A DNA stretch of 24,833 bases from a virus. The stretch is taken from IMG/VR virus record IMGVR_UViG_3300025131_000397, positions 1 through 24,833 of that record, one strand, 5' to 3'. Below are positions 14,999-22,635 of this stretch, in pieces. The position numbers and the translations under genes are program-made. The notes under the pieces were generated by a model that was given only the letters and a program-made list of their open reading frames with translations, did no database searches and was not told the DNA's origin. How positions within the stretch are numbered: the stretch's first letter is position 1; the number at the start of each line of letters is the position of its first letter.

Positions 14999-17900
14999 AT
15001 GGGCTTATTTGATGATATTGAATTAGAGGAAGATGGTGTTTCCAGTGCCACATTACCTGAACCTCCCGGCAAGAAAGGGGAGTTATTCGGGGATGTAGAT
15101 ATTGGGGATATTGACTTGGAAGTTGATGTTTCGGATACCGTACCATCTGAACCTCCCCAAAAAGGAAACCTGTTTAAGGATATAGATATTGGGGAACCCG
15201 GCGATACCAAGGAATTCACAGTAGAAAAAGAAAAACTTGTTACTGCTAAATCCGAACCTTGGGGAAAAGCCTTAGTAGAGGAACACTTAGAAGATATGGG
15301 TGAACCTTTCGGTGATAAGATGGAACAGTCCTTTATTGCCTATGAAGCGGCTTTGGCTCTTGGTCTTAGAAAATTAATATGGCCTGACCGTCCTATACCC
15401 CCAGATATAACGGAAGCGATTACAGACCCAGAAAGAAGCGAAACGGCAACTGACCACATTCAGGCTCTTGTCGGCACTAAAGGTTGGATCGGTGATATTC
15501 TGGATGAATTACAACCCGAATCAAAAGGGGGGCCACTTGAGATATTACCGGATCATATATTTGGCATACCAACAGCAGAAATCCCAAGACACGCCTTAAA
15601 TGAATTTGCCGACCTTACCGGTCTTATCCTGAACCCAAAACAGGTTCTCGTACTAAACCCTATATTTAAGTTTGGATTGGCTACCTTAAAGTATACAGGG
15701 ACAAAAGCTGTAAAGTGGGTAAAGTCAATCTTGGAAAAATCAAAGATTAAACCCGGTGAATCAGGTAAGGCCGCGGCGGATAAAGTAAAGCAGGTGGTTT
15801 CAGAAGAAGCGAAAATACCAGTAGAAGAACTTGACAAAGCAAGCCGTGAAGGGATAAAGGAATTAGAGGTTGAGGTAAATAAAGTCGGCGCGGAGAGTGA
15901 GGCTAGATTATTAAAGAACAGAATACCTGAAGAAGGTAGGGGAACGGGAGAACCGTTTGATCCTGTTTTGGAAAAGCGGTTGGCATTAGAAACCGAACTT
16001 AAAGGCGATATAAGGGCAAAGGTTGAGGGGGAACAGGAGTCGTCCGGGATAGAGGTATTGGAAGGCGGAGAATCACCAAAAACAACCAAGCAGGATGTGT
16101 ATGCTGAAACTGGTGGATTTGCAGAATCGGAAATAGCACAGAATCCTCCCCTTGTTGAAATGCCCGAACTTGTATCAATAGCCAAGGATATCACAAAAAA
16201 ATACCCCCGTATTGTCAGGAAACTTATTGCGGCAGGCGGAGGGCGGAAGGCTATTGGTTCAGCGCGACTGCCAAAAGGGGGGGGTGATGCTGAAATAGAC
16301 CTGTTTGCAGGTATGTTCCAGGACCCCGTAGTAGCCGCAAAGGTACTGGCTCACGAAATAGGCCATGTTGTTGATTGGTTGCCCAGTAAGATTATGACCA
16401 GGGGTAATATCCTGGGCAGGATAGCATCACTTAAAAAGTACATGAAAACAATCCTGGAGGAATATCCGGGAGGCCCCGGCCCGCTCACTGCAAAGGACAG
16501 GGCAAAGATAAGGCGTTTAGCTGAAAAGATGGCCAAAGAAGGCCAGAAGACTACGCCGGAGGTTACACCGGAGGATGTATTATCTATATGGCGTGATGTA
16601 AAATCTTTTGAGAAGAATAGGCCCTTAAATGATTGGGTAGCAAATCTGACAAGAGAACAGAAAGTCGAGGTAATGAAAGCTGCTCTCAAGGGCAAGTTCC
16701 CGGAATGGGCTGATTTTGCACAGGTATACAAATCTGCCGAACCAGACGTTAAGGCATTATACCGTAAATTATTAAAAGAGGAAATTGAAAAACGGAGGTT
16801 GTTTGAAAAGGATGCCATCCTTAAAGAACTAAAAACTCTTACTCAAAAATGGAAGCCGTTTTCTGAGGGACTCGATCCTAAATTCACCAAATACCGATAT
16901 TCAAATGAAGAACTGTATGCAGATGCGGTAAGCGTACTCCTGAATAACCCGGAACTGCTCAAAAGCACAGCCCCTAATTTTTACAAGGCGTTCTTTAATT
17001 ACCTTGAAAGAAAACCCGAATTTAAGGAATCATACCTTACTATATTAAGCAGGGCTAAAGAAGGGGCAACAGAGACTCTTCTTGAAAGGCAGAAGAATCT
17101 CCATGCAATGTTTGCAAGGGGGGAAAAGGCCAGGGCGGAAACCCTTGAAAAAGAGCCTGGTACCGTATTTGATGTGCTTAAAAAAGAACTCATTGATAAT
17201 AATGCTCCCAGGATAAAGATGGTTAAAGATGCCAAGAAGAAGGGGGCTTATATTCCTCCCGAAAAAAACCCTATATACTGGGCAGAAGAATATCCATATA
17301 CCCATGCACCATATTTTGAATATTTGAGAAATGTCGAAAACAGCGTAAGGATACCGCTTAGAGATATTGGCCTTTCAGATGTTGAACTTGGCGAATATTT
17401 GATGATGCGCCGGATCATGACACAAAGAGCCACGATTGCTAATCCATTAGGACATACACCGGCAACGGCGGCAAGGGACATGGATCTCCTGAAAACACAA
17501 TTAGGGTCTGAGAAGTTTGCGCGACTCGAACAGGCGGCAGGGGATTTTAGTCGTGCCAGGGCGGAACATATGCTTCCGGTCTTAAAGAAAGCCGATATGT
17601 ATAGCGGAGAATTACAGAAGGCTATTGAAGACAATATAGCGAATTATACAAAATTTGAGGTAAGAATATCTTTAGAGAAGAAGTTTGGTAAAGGTGAGGC
17701 CGGTAGATTATTTAAACAAGAGGGAACATTTCAGGAAATCGAGAACCCTTTTACGGCAACACTAGTCCAGGATGCGGCTTTAATGAGGGCGGCGGCGGTA
17801 AAGATGGAGAGAAAGATGTTTGTCGATACAATGCAACCTGCGTTTTCTGATTTTATTCTACCCGCCAAGAAGAAATGGAACGGTAAGTTTCACGCACCGG

Positions 17901-19654
17901 ATGGAAATGCTGCCCCGGCAGATATGGGGATGGTAACATATTTACATAAGGGGGAGGTTGAGGCATGGTATCTACCGAAAGATATTGCTGATAACTTTAA
18001 CAAGAACAGTCTTGAGGCCGGAAAGATTGTAAGGGCGTTGGGATATGTAACTGCACCATTTAAAGAAATATTTGTCGGTAAAAATCCGTTTTGGATGACA
18101 TGGAATATACAAAGAGATATAAAGGCTATGGCCAAGCACTTACCCGGCGGTAATATTCCCAAGGCGTTATGGTATACAACCAAAGCGATTCCCGACACCT
18201 TTAAAGATGTGTTCCTTAATATGTCAACTAAGGAAGTATCTGAGATGTATAAGCAAAAATTGCTCATTGTTGGCAGATATTATTCCGCCCTTGATATAGG
18301 GCCGGATAAACACATGGATAAAGTTATGCGTTTGTATGGTTTGTCCGAGAAAAAATATGAGAATAATGTAATAAAGCCGTTTGTTAAATTGTGGGAATTT
18401 TTGGACAAACCCGGCAGGTTTACTGAAAGAATAGTAAAGATTGGAGCCCATAAACAATTACAGGAAACCCCTGTGATACAACAGAAACTCTTCTGGAAAG
18501 ATTACTTCCCCGTAGCCAAGGAGATAGCAGGGGTGAAACCGCCACCGGGATACGCACGACAGGGTATGGGAATTGAGATAGAAAAAGAAATAGCCCATAT
18601 TGTAAGGACTCAGGCAGGATCTCCCGATTTCCTGAGAAAAGGTCATTTGTCATCATTGTATAACAATCTATTCCTGTTCTCAAATGCGGGCAAGGAGGGT
18701 TGGAGGGCTTCTATGGAAGCTGCTAAAAATAACCCCCTTTCCTATACATGGAAAACTGTCAAATATGACGTTATGCCAAAACTCATAATGTATGGGGGGA
18801 GTATTGGTTGGTTAGGGCCAAAGGTAAAGAGAATGTACGCTAATATCCCGGACAGGGATAAGGCAAATTATATATGTATACCCCTGGGTTTTACAAAAAG
18901 CGGAAAAACGGCATATTTTGTGATGCCTCACGATTTCATGGGACAGGCTATTGCCGGTACTCTTTGGAAAAGTCTTAATACGGAGAAGACAGAAGATATA
19001 CAGGCGTTATTTGATTTCACAATGGGGGGATTGCCGTATTCAAGTCTCAACCCGGTTATTGGTGGTAGTATAGATACTATGAGATATATAACAGGTAAAA
19101 ATCCTTATAACAGTTGGAGTGGTAGATACGTGGTTCCTGAGAGCGTGTTCAGAGCCGGGGGCCAGAGATCGCATAAGGCGTTTGCAAAACATATGTGGAA
19201 TACTATGGGTGGTGCAGTTGTATACAGGTTCAGGCATGATAACATAGATAAAATAAAAGGTGAATTAGAATCTCTGTATGGGATTCCCCTGGTTGGAAGT
19301 GGTTTGTCAAGGTTTGTCAGGGTGAGTGATTACGGCGTAAGAGAGCAACTTAAAGAGGTAAAGAATGAAGAGAAGCAGATTAATGCAAATGATTTATTAG
19401 ATGCCAAAGACGTATTATATAAATTGGTAAACGATGGTGTTGATGCGTTGACGGATGCAGACATGAAGGCATTGGGGAAAAAACCCGGAATTTTACTTGA
19501 TAGCACCCTTAAAATGCTTGTGGAACAGAAGAATGTGCCTGCACTTGAGGAATATCTTTCTGCCAGTACGATTAAAGAGCAAGAGGCTGTTATTAAAAAA
19601 TGGCATGAAATAGAAAAAGATTATCCTGCCCCATCATTATTAGACCAGAATTAA
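14999..19654 (+). CDS. Giant ejection protein with HEIGH metallopeptidase domain
   Basis: At 1551 residues this is the largest gene, at the end of the ejection block. AAGGG lies about six bases before ATG 14999. The first 70 residues hold three related LF-D-I/V acidic motifs (GLFDDIELE, ELFGDVDIG, NLFKDIDIG) separated by PEPP/SEPP linkers. Residues 452-456 are HEIGH followed by VVD, and NEELYADAV (about 636-644) could give the third zinc ligand, as in gluzincin peptidases. Residues about 1040-1100 contain VGKNPFWMTWNIQRDIKAM, resembling domains of large multi-domain phage proteins (LPD families). Known ejection proteins enter the cell with the DNA and span the envelope. A peptidase might cut peptidoglycan-linked or host proteins, or self-process. 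Confidence 0.72.
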   Translation: MGLFDDIELEEDGVSSATLPEPPGKKGELFGDVDIGDIDLEVDVSDTVPSEPPQKGNLFKDIDIGEPGDTKEFTVEKEKLVTAKSEPWGKALVEEHLEDMGEPFGDKMEQSFIAYEAALALGLRKLIWPDRPIPPDITEAITDPERSETATDHIQALVGTKGWIGDILDELQPESKGGPLEILPDHIFGIPTAEIPRHALNEFADLTGLILNPKQVLVLNPIFKFGLATLKYTGTKAVKWVKSILEKSKIKPGESGKAAADKVKQVVSEEAKIPVEELDKASREGIKELEVEVNKVGAESEARLLKNRIPEEGRGTGEPFDPVLEKRLALETELKGDIRAKVEGEQESSGIEVLEGGESPKTTKQDVYAETGGFAESEIAQNPPLVEMPELVSIAKDITKKYPRIVRKLIAAGGGRKAIGSARLPKGGGDAEIDLFAGMFQDPVVAAKVLAHEIGHVVDWLPSKIMTRGNILGRIASLKKYMKTILEEYPGGPGPLTAKDRAKIRRLAEKMAKEGQKTTPEVTPEDVLSIWRDVKSFEKNRPLNDWVANLTREQKVEVMKAALKGKFPEWADFAQVYKSAEPDVKALYRKLLKEEIEKRRLFEKDAILKELKTLTQKWKPFSEGLDPKFTKYRYSNEELYADAVSVLLNNPELLKSTAPNFYKAFFNYLERKPEFKESYLTILSRAKEGATETLLERQKNLHAMFARGEKARAETLEKEPGTVFDVLKKELIDNNAPRIKMVKDAKKKGAYIPPEKNPIYWAEEYPYTHAPYFEYLRNVENSVRIPLRDIGLSDVELGEYLMMRRIMTQRATIANPLGHTPATAARDMDLLKTQLGSEKFARLEQAAGDFSRARAEHMLPVLKKADMYSGELQKAIEDNIANYTKFEVRISLEKKFGKGEAGRLFKQEGTFQEIENPFTATLVQDAALMRAAAVKMERKMFVDTMQPAFSDFILPAKKKWNGKFHAPDGNAAPADMGMVTYLHKGEVEAWYLPKDIADNFNKNSLEAGKIVRALGYVTAPFKEIFVGKNPFWMTWNIQRDIKAMAKHLPGGNIPKALWYTTKAIPDTFKDVFLNMSTKEVSEMYKQKLLIVGRYYSALDIGPDKHMDKVMRLYGLSEKKYENNVIKPFVKLWEFLDKPGRFTERIVKIGAHKQLQETPVIQQKLFWKDYFPVAKEIAGVKPPPGYARQGMGIEIEKEIAHIVRTQAGSPDFLRKGHLSSLYNNLFLFSNAGKEGWRASMEAAKNNPLSYTWKTVKYDVMPKLIMYGGSIGWLGPKVKRMYANIPDRDKANYICIPLGFTKSGKTAYFVMPHDFMGQAIAGTLWKSLNTEKTEDIQALFDFTMGGLPYSSLNPVIGGSIDTMRYITGKNPYNSWSGRYVVPESVFRAGGQRSHKAFAKHMWNTMGGAVVYRFRHDNIDKIKGELESLYGIPLVGSGLSRFVRVSDYGVREQLKEVKNEEKQINANDLLDAKDVLYKLVNDGVDALTDADMKALGKKPGILLDSTLKMLVEQKNVPALEEYLSASTIKEQEAVIKKWHEIEKDYPAPSLLDQN

Positions 19655-19681
19655 CTTTATAGAAAAAAGGGGAATATAACC

Positions 19682-20224
19682 ATGAGGAAGAAGAGGAAGA
19701 AGACACCATTATTGTGCATTATTGCCGTTGCCACTTTGTTTATCTGCGGGGGATGCTCGGCGTTGCTCTCAAGGGCGATTATGAACACGGATACACGCAC
19801 ACCCCAGAAGGAACTTGACTTCAATAGTACCATCACAAAAGATGTACTGGCGGTATACGAATCGCTGAGTGACAAGGAAGGTGCTTCTATAAAAGGGATT
19901 ATCAAGGCGGTTGACCGTGAGGCTAACCGCGCTCATAAGGCGGGTGATCCATCCGTTGCGGCGATGCTCAGTAACCAGTTATCACGCCCGGTCGTAGAAC
20001 AGGGCATACAAACTGGCTTTGAATGGACTGCCAATACAATCTCACAGGTAGCAGGCGGTTCCGTTGCCGGCGGTGGACTGATAGGTACTATCGTAGGTCT
20101 GATGCGCAGTCGTGCGCGCAAGGCAAAGGCTCTGAATATATTTAAAACCGAACTGACACCGGAAGAACTTGCGAGGACAAAGAAAGCCGCGGAACATACC
20201 GGGGTTGAGGGTGAAGTGGCATGA
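19682..20224 (+). CDS. Putative phage lipoprotein
   Basis: A 180-residue protein with a classical export signal: basic MRKKRKK, a hydrophobic core LLCIIAVATLF, then ICGGC, giving Cys25 as the likely lipidated residue (the -3 position is Cys, not the usual Leu). Residues 120-140 are a Gly-rich hydrophobic segment followed by basic residues 142-149, so the protein may be anchored at both ends. Such proteins near lysis genes can act in envelope disruption or superinfection exclusion; neither is shown. AAGGGG lies about 11 bases before the start. The stop overlaps the next start (ATGA at 20221). Confidence 0.65.
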   Translation: MRKKRKKTPLLCIIAVATLFICGGCSALLSRAIMNTDTRTPQKELDFNSTITKDVLAVYESLSDKEGASIKGIIKAVDREANRAHKAGDPSVAAMLSNQLSRPVVEQGIQTGFEWTANTISQVAGGSVAGGGLIGTIVGLMRSRARKAKALNIFKTELTPEELARTKKAAEHTGVEGEVA

Positions 20225-20421
20225 GTCCAAAAACACCTTTTGAAATTTCACATCAAATATTGAAGGGTACGGGTATGCCTCCCGTTCAAATGAAAAACCC
20301 CGATAAGAACTATCACGATTTTAAAATGATAGAATCGATATTGACCAAATGGAAGAAAGATATAATAGACGAGTATTTTAACCGGGCTGCTGAAAAAGAA
20401 GAAGAAGAGGAAGGCGGCTAA
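20221..20421 (+). CDS. Small acidic-tailed protein, unknown
   Basis: A 66-residue protein translationally coupled to the lipoprotein through ATGA, with GAGGGTG about eight bases upstream. The first half contains GTGMPPVQMKNPDKNY; the second half is one charged helix ending in a run of six Glu and two Gly. No family was recognised. The overlap and good ribosome site support a real gene. Confidence 0.6.
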   Translation: MSPKTPFEISHQILKGTGMPPVQMKNPDKNYHDFKMIESILTKWKKDIIDEYFNRAAEKEEEEEGG

Positions 20422-20426
20422 AACAC

Positions 20427-20464
20427 TTTTTAACTCAAAAAAGAAAAAAGAAAGGAGTTAAAAA
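20427..20464 (+). promoter_or_regulatory. Hairpin masking the ribosome site of the NrdD-like gene
   Basis: TTTTTAACTC (20427-20436) and GAGTTAAAAA (20455-20464) are exact reverse complements around an 18-base purine loop. The right arm contains most of GGAG, the Shine-Dalgarno site for ATG 20468, so folding would hide it. This could make translation depend on temperature, a binding protein or ribosome passage from upstream. It has no T-run on the right, so a terminator in the forward direction is unlikely. Confidence 0.5.
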
Positions 20465-20467
20465 AAT

Positions 20468-20890
20468 ATGGAAGACGTTGTAACAGACAAGATTGGCGAG
20501 TTTGTAGAGAAAGTAGAAGGTAGTGAGATGTTTGAGATAGCGGGGTTGGATAGAGTTGGTGAAGAAGATGAAGTATTTGTTTTGTCTGATACAACAAAGA
20601 AAGACGGGATATATGGAAAATACACCGAAGTTGAAGTAAGGGAAGTGGTGGATAAACCGTTAAAGGATATTTGGGACGTAATTGCGAATAACAGGAAGAA
20701 ACTTGTTTGCCACGGCGTTACGAGAATCGTGGGATATTATTCAAGAACGCATAATTGGAACAAGTCAAAAGTAGGGGAGTTGAGAGATCGTATCGTGAGC
20801 CGTGAGCATGGCGGTTATGGTTTTAACGGCTTACAGACAGATACCAAGGCGAGGGAAGATGCCCTCACAGCCGTAGGTAATTTGGAATAA
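20468..20890 (+). CDS. Stand-alone NrdD-like glycyl-radical domain protein
   Basis: A 140-residue protein. Residues 86-105 read RIVGYYSRTHNWNKSKVGEL and continue RDR. This follows the C-terminal glycyl-radical segment of class III (anaerobic) ribonucleotide reductase NrdD: R-x-x-G-Y, then W-N-x-x-K-x-x-E-x-x-x-R, with Gly89 where the radical glycine should be. Ser100 replaces a frequent Gly. The preceding CxxC zinc pairs of NrdD are absent; only Cys81 is present. The first 80 residues are acidic with a helical and a beta part and are not the NrdD catalytic barrel. No NrdD barrel or NrdG activase is in the window. It might repair or supplement host NrdD, or be a repurposed fold. The resemblance is by pattern only. 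Confidence 0.55.
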   Translation: MEDVVTDKIGEFVEKVEGSEMFEIAGLDRVGEEDEVFVLSDTTKKDGIYGKYTEVEVREVVDKPLKDIWDVIANNRKKLVCHGVTRIVGYYSRTHNWNKSKVGELRDRIVSREHGGYGFNGLQTDTKAREDALTAVGNLE

Positions 20891-20898
20891 CTACTTAT

Positions 20899-20935
20899 CG
20901 GGTTTTTACCGGTTGTACCCGGAAAACAACCGGTA
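20899..20935 (+). promoter_or_regulatory. Hairpin / possible pseudoknot before the phosphoesterase start
   Basis: TACCGGTTGT (20907-20916) pairs exactly with ACAACCGGTA (20926-20935), ending four bases before ATG 20940. CGGGT (20899-20903) can pair with ACCCG (20917-20921) in its loop, which would form a pseudoknot or an alternative fold. The only SD-like bases (CGGA) are in the loop. The structure probably controls translation initiation. Confidence 0.5.
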
Positions 20936-20939
20936 CATT

Positions 20940-21626
20940 ATGGGTAGACTTAAACTGGAGAAACATAATGTATTAATTATAGGTGATACGCATATACCTT
21001 ATCAACAGGAAGGCTACCTGGAGCATTGTTTATCCGTTCAAAGGGACGAGCGGTGCGGCACTGTAGTCCACATAGGTGATCTGGTTGATAATCTCAGTTT
21101 ATCGAGGCAACAACGTTATAACCCGGATGCCCAATCACCGAATGATGAGATTGAGTTGACGATTAAGCAACTGAAGCCATGGTTTAAGGCGTTTCCAAAA
21201 GTCAAATTTACCTATGGTACTCATGATAAGAGATTGAGCAATAGGGCGACTGAGGCAAATGTACCGTCAATCGGGATCAAGTCATTCCGGGAGACATGGC
21301 AGTTGCCGAGAGGTTGGGTCGATAATCTTGAGTTTGTTATAGACGATGTACTCTATAAACACGGCACCGGGACAGGGATAAACGCGCACAGGGAACTGGC
21401 TATATACAACAGGATGTCGGCAGTCCAGGGTCATAGTCACGCATTTGCAGGGATCGCGTATGTAGCTAATCAGAGGGAATGTTTGTTTGGGATGAACGTT
21501 GGCACGGGGATCGATAACAGCAAACTTGCTTTTGCATACGGAATCAGTTTTAAGGTTAAACCGATTGTTTCGTGCGGTGTTGTCTATAATGGAGAAGACC
21601 CAAGGTTATTCAGGATGAGGCTTTGA
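20940..21626 (+). CDS. Calcineurin-like metallophosphoesterase
   Basis: A 228-residue protein with the ordered metal-binding motifs of the family: D16-x-H18 (IGDTH), G46-D47-x-x-D50 (HIGDLVD), G93-T94-H95-D96 in place of the usual GNHD, H141 (YKHG) and G164-H-S-H167. These coordinate two metal ions for phosphodiester or phosphomonoester hydrolysis. The Asn-to-Thr change in GNHD removes a usual metal ligand and may alter activity. I chose ATG 20940, just before the family's first strand; TTG 20913 lies inside the hairpin stem. The substrate is unknown: nucleic acid ends, cyclic nucleotides and a dinucleoside polyphosphate are all possible. It lies between the NrdD-like gene and an acidic protein. 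Confidence 0.85.
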   Translation: MGRLKLEKHNVLIIGDTHIPYQQEGYLEHCLSVQRDERCGTVVHIGDLVDNLSLSRQQRYNPDAQSPNDEIELTIKQLKPWFKAFPKVKFTYGTHDKRLSNRATEANVPSIGIKSFRETWQLPRGWVDNLEFVIDDVLYKHGTGTGINAHRELAIYNRMSAVQGHSHAFAGIAYVANQRECLFGMNVGTGIDNSKLAFAYGISFKVKPIVSCGVVYNGEDPRLFRMRL

Positions 21627-21633
21627 TGATAAT

Positions 21634-21885
21634 ATGGAAGAAAAGGAAAAAAAAGAAACAGAACAGGAACTATACGACTGGCAGATAGAGTTTAAGGGTT
21701 ACATAGAAATAAAAGGGAAGTATGAAAAGATGCCGACCGGTTATCCTATGTTGCGGTTTCTGGAAAGGGCGATACACGAAGCAATAGCAACGGATCCACA
21801 TAAATTCAGATTATACAAATACAATGCGGAAGTAACTGATTATGACGGTGAGGAAGAGATAGATTTCGAGAGTGATATGGAGTGA
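21634..21885 (+). CDS. Small acidic protein, unknown
   Basis: An 83-residue protein starting seven bases after the phosphoesterase. It is charged at the N-terminus (MEEKEKKETEQ), then has an amphipathic stretch with FLERAIHEAIATDPHKFRLY, and ends very acidic (DGEEEIDFESDME). No family was recognised. Its stop overlaps the next start (TGATG), which supports a shared operon. The ribosome site is weak (GAGG 13 bases upstream). Confidence 0.55.
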   Translation: MEEKEKKETEQELYDWQIEFKGYIEIKGKYEKMPTGYPMLRFLERAIHEAIATDPHKFRLYKYNAEVTDYDGEEEIDFESDME

Positions 21886-22349
21886 TGATTAGAAAGAAGA
21901 TTATACTGCCTTTTTTTATAATAGTTGTCTCGTTTTTCGTAACAGGCTCCCCGCATTGTTTAGCGGGTATTGATATAGTTGCGCGTGACAACAAGGCCCC
22001 GATATTCCAGGCTACGACTGATACGGAGTGTATAAAAGAAACGGGAGTGAATCTATCCTGGGTTGAATCTTTTAAGACTGAGAGTTATGTGCATTACGTT
22101 AATAGGCCCGTAGAAAACGCTTTGGTATGCCATAAGAAAGAGATGCTGCTCTTTGTTATCAAGGGTTTTGAGGAAATATATGTCATCTGCGGGCAGGAAT
22201 ATCTAGACGGCACTCAGTATTGGCAATTATTTACAGTGGATATATATGACGATGAAGATGAATTTACCCGGCGTTACAAGTTAATGTTGCTTGAATTAGT
22301 TAATATGATCCCCGAATCTGAAAAGAAGTGCATAATAAAAAATGACTAA
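21885..22349 (+). CDS. Secreted protein with four cysteines, unknown
   Basis: A 154-residue protein with a clear signal peptide: MIRKK, a hydrophobic core (IILPFFIIVVSFFVTG), then a likely cut after CLA before GIDIV. The mature part has four Cys (TEC, LVC, VIC, KKC), enough for two disulfide bonds, and mixed beta/helical character with an acidic DIYDDEDEF stretch. It should act outside the cytoplasm. Phage-encoded periplasmic proteins can block superinfecting phage or inhibit lysozyme; neither is demonstrated. The start is ATG 21885 (TGATG overlap); GTG 21882 adds one residue. Confidence 0.65.
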   Translation: MIRKKIILPFFIIVVSFFVTGSPHCLAGIDIVARDNKAPIFQATTDTECIKETGVNLSWVESFKTESYVHYVNRPVENALVCHKKEMLLFVIKGFEEIYVICGQEYLDGTQYWQLFTVDIYDDEDEFTRRYKLMLLELVNMIPESEKKCIIKND

Positions 22350-22578
22350 ATCATCAGAAACAAAGCGTGAAGAACAGCATCTTGAAATTATGCTTGCTAT
22401 TAATAGTATTAAAGTGCAGATAAAAGAGACGGTTCGCCCTGCCGTTGATCAAACCTGGAAAAATGAAAAAGATATAACTACCCTGAAGACCAAGCAGAGG
22501 CTGACCACGTGGATCGGGGGTACGGTCGTGACCGCCTTCCTACTCTGGTTGACGAAAGGCCACTTCTTTAAGCACTAG
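22342..22578 (+). CDS. Holin-like single-pass membrane protein
   Basis: A 78-residue protein overlapping the previous gene by eight bases. Residues 5-50 are a charged coiled-coil helix; residues 56-71 (TWIGGTVVTAFLLWLT) are one membrane span; a short tail GHFFKH follows. This order (soluble coiled coil, then C-terminal span) matches XhlA-type holin or holin-associated proteins that open the inner membrane at lysis. No endolysin is visible nearby, so the lysis role is inferred from size and topology. Confidence 0.6.
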   Translation: MTKSSETKREEQHLEIMLAINSIKVQIKETVRPAVDQTWKNEKDITTLKTKQRLTTWIGGTVVTAFLLWLTKGHFFKH

Positions 22579-22596
22579 TGGATATTTTCTTATTGT

Positions 22597-22615
22597 GATA
22601 TAGGCATTTTATATC
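22597..22615. terminator. Weak AT stem between convergent genes
   Basis: GATATA (22597-22602) and TATATC (22610-22615) flank a 7-base loop in the 57-base space between the plus-strand holin-like gene and the minus-strand gene. A stop signal is expected here, but the stem is all AT apart from one pair and no strong T-run follows on either strand. Confidence 0.3.
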
Positions 22616-22635
22616 AGGTTTCTTAAAAAAGGTTG

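Noticed and set aside
15553-16194. A 213-codon minus-strand frame opposite the giant ejection gene
   Set aside because: The plus-strand frame is continuous and protein-like through this region; the antisense peptide is Ser/Pro-rich low-complexity.
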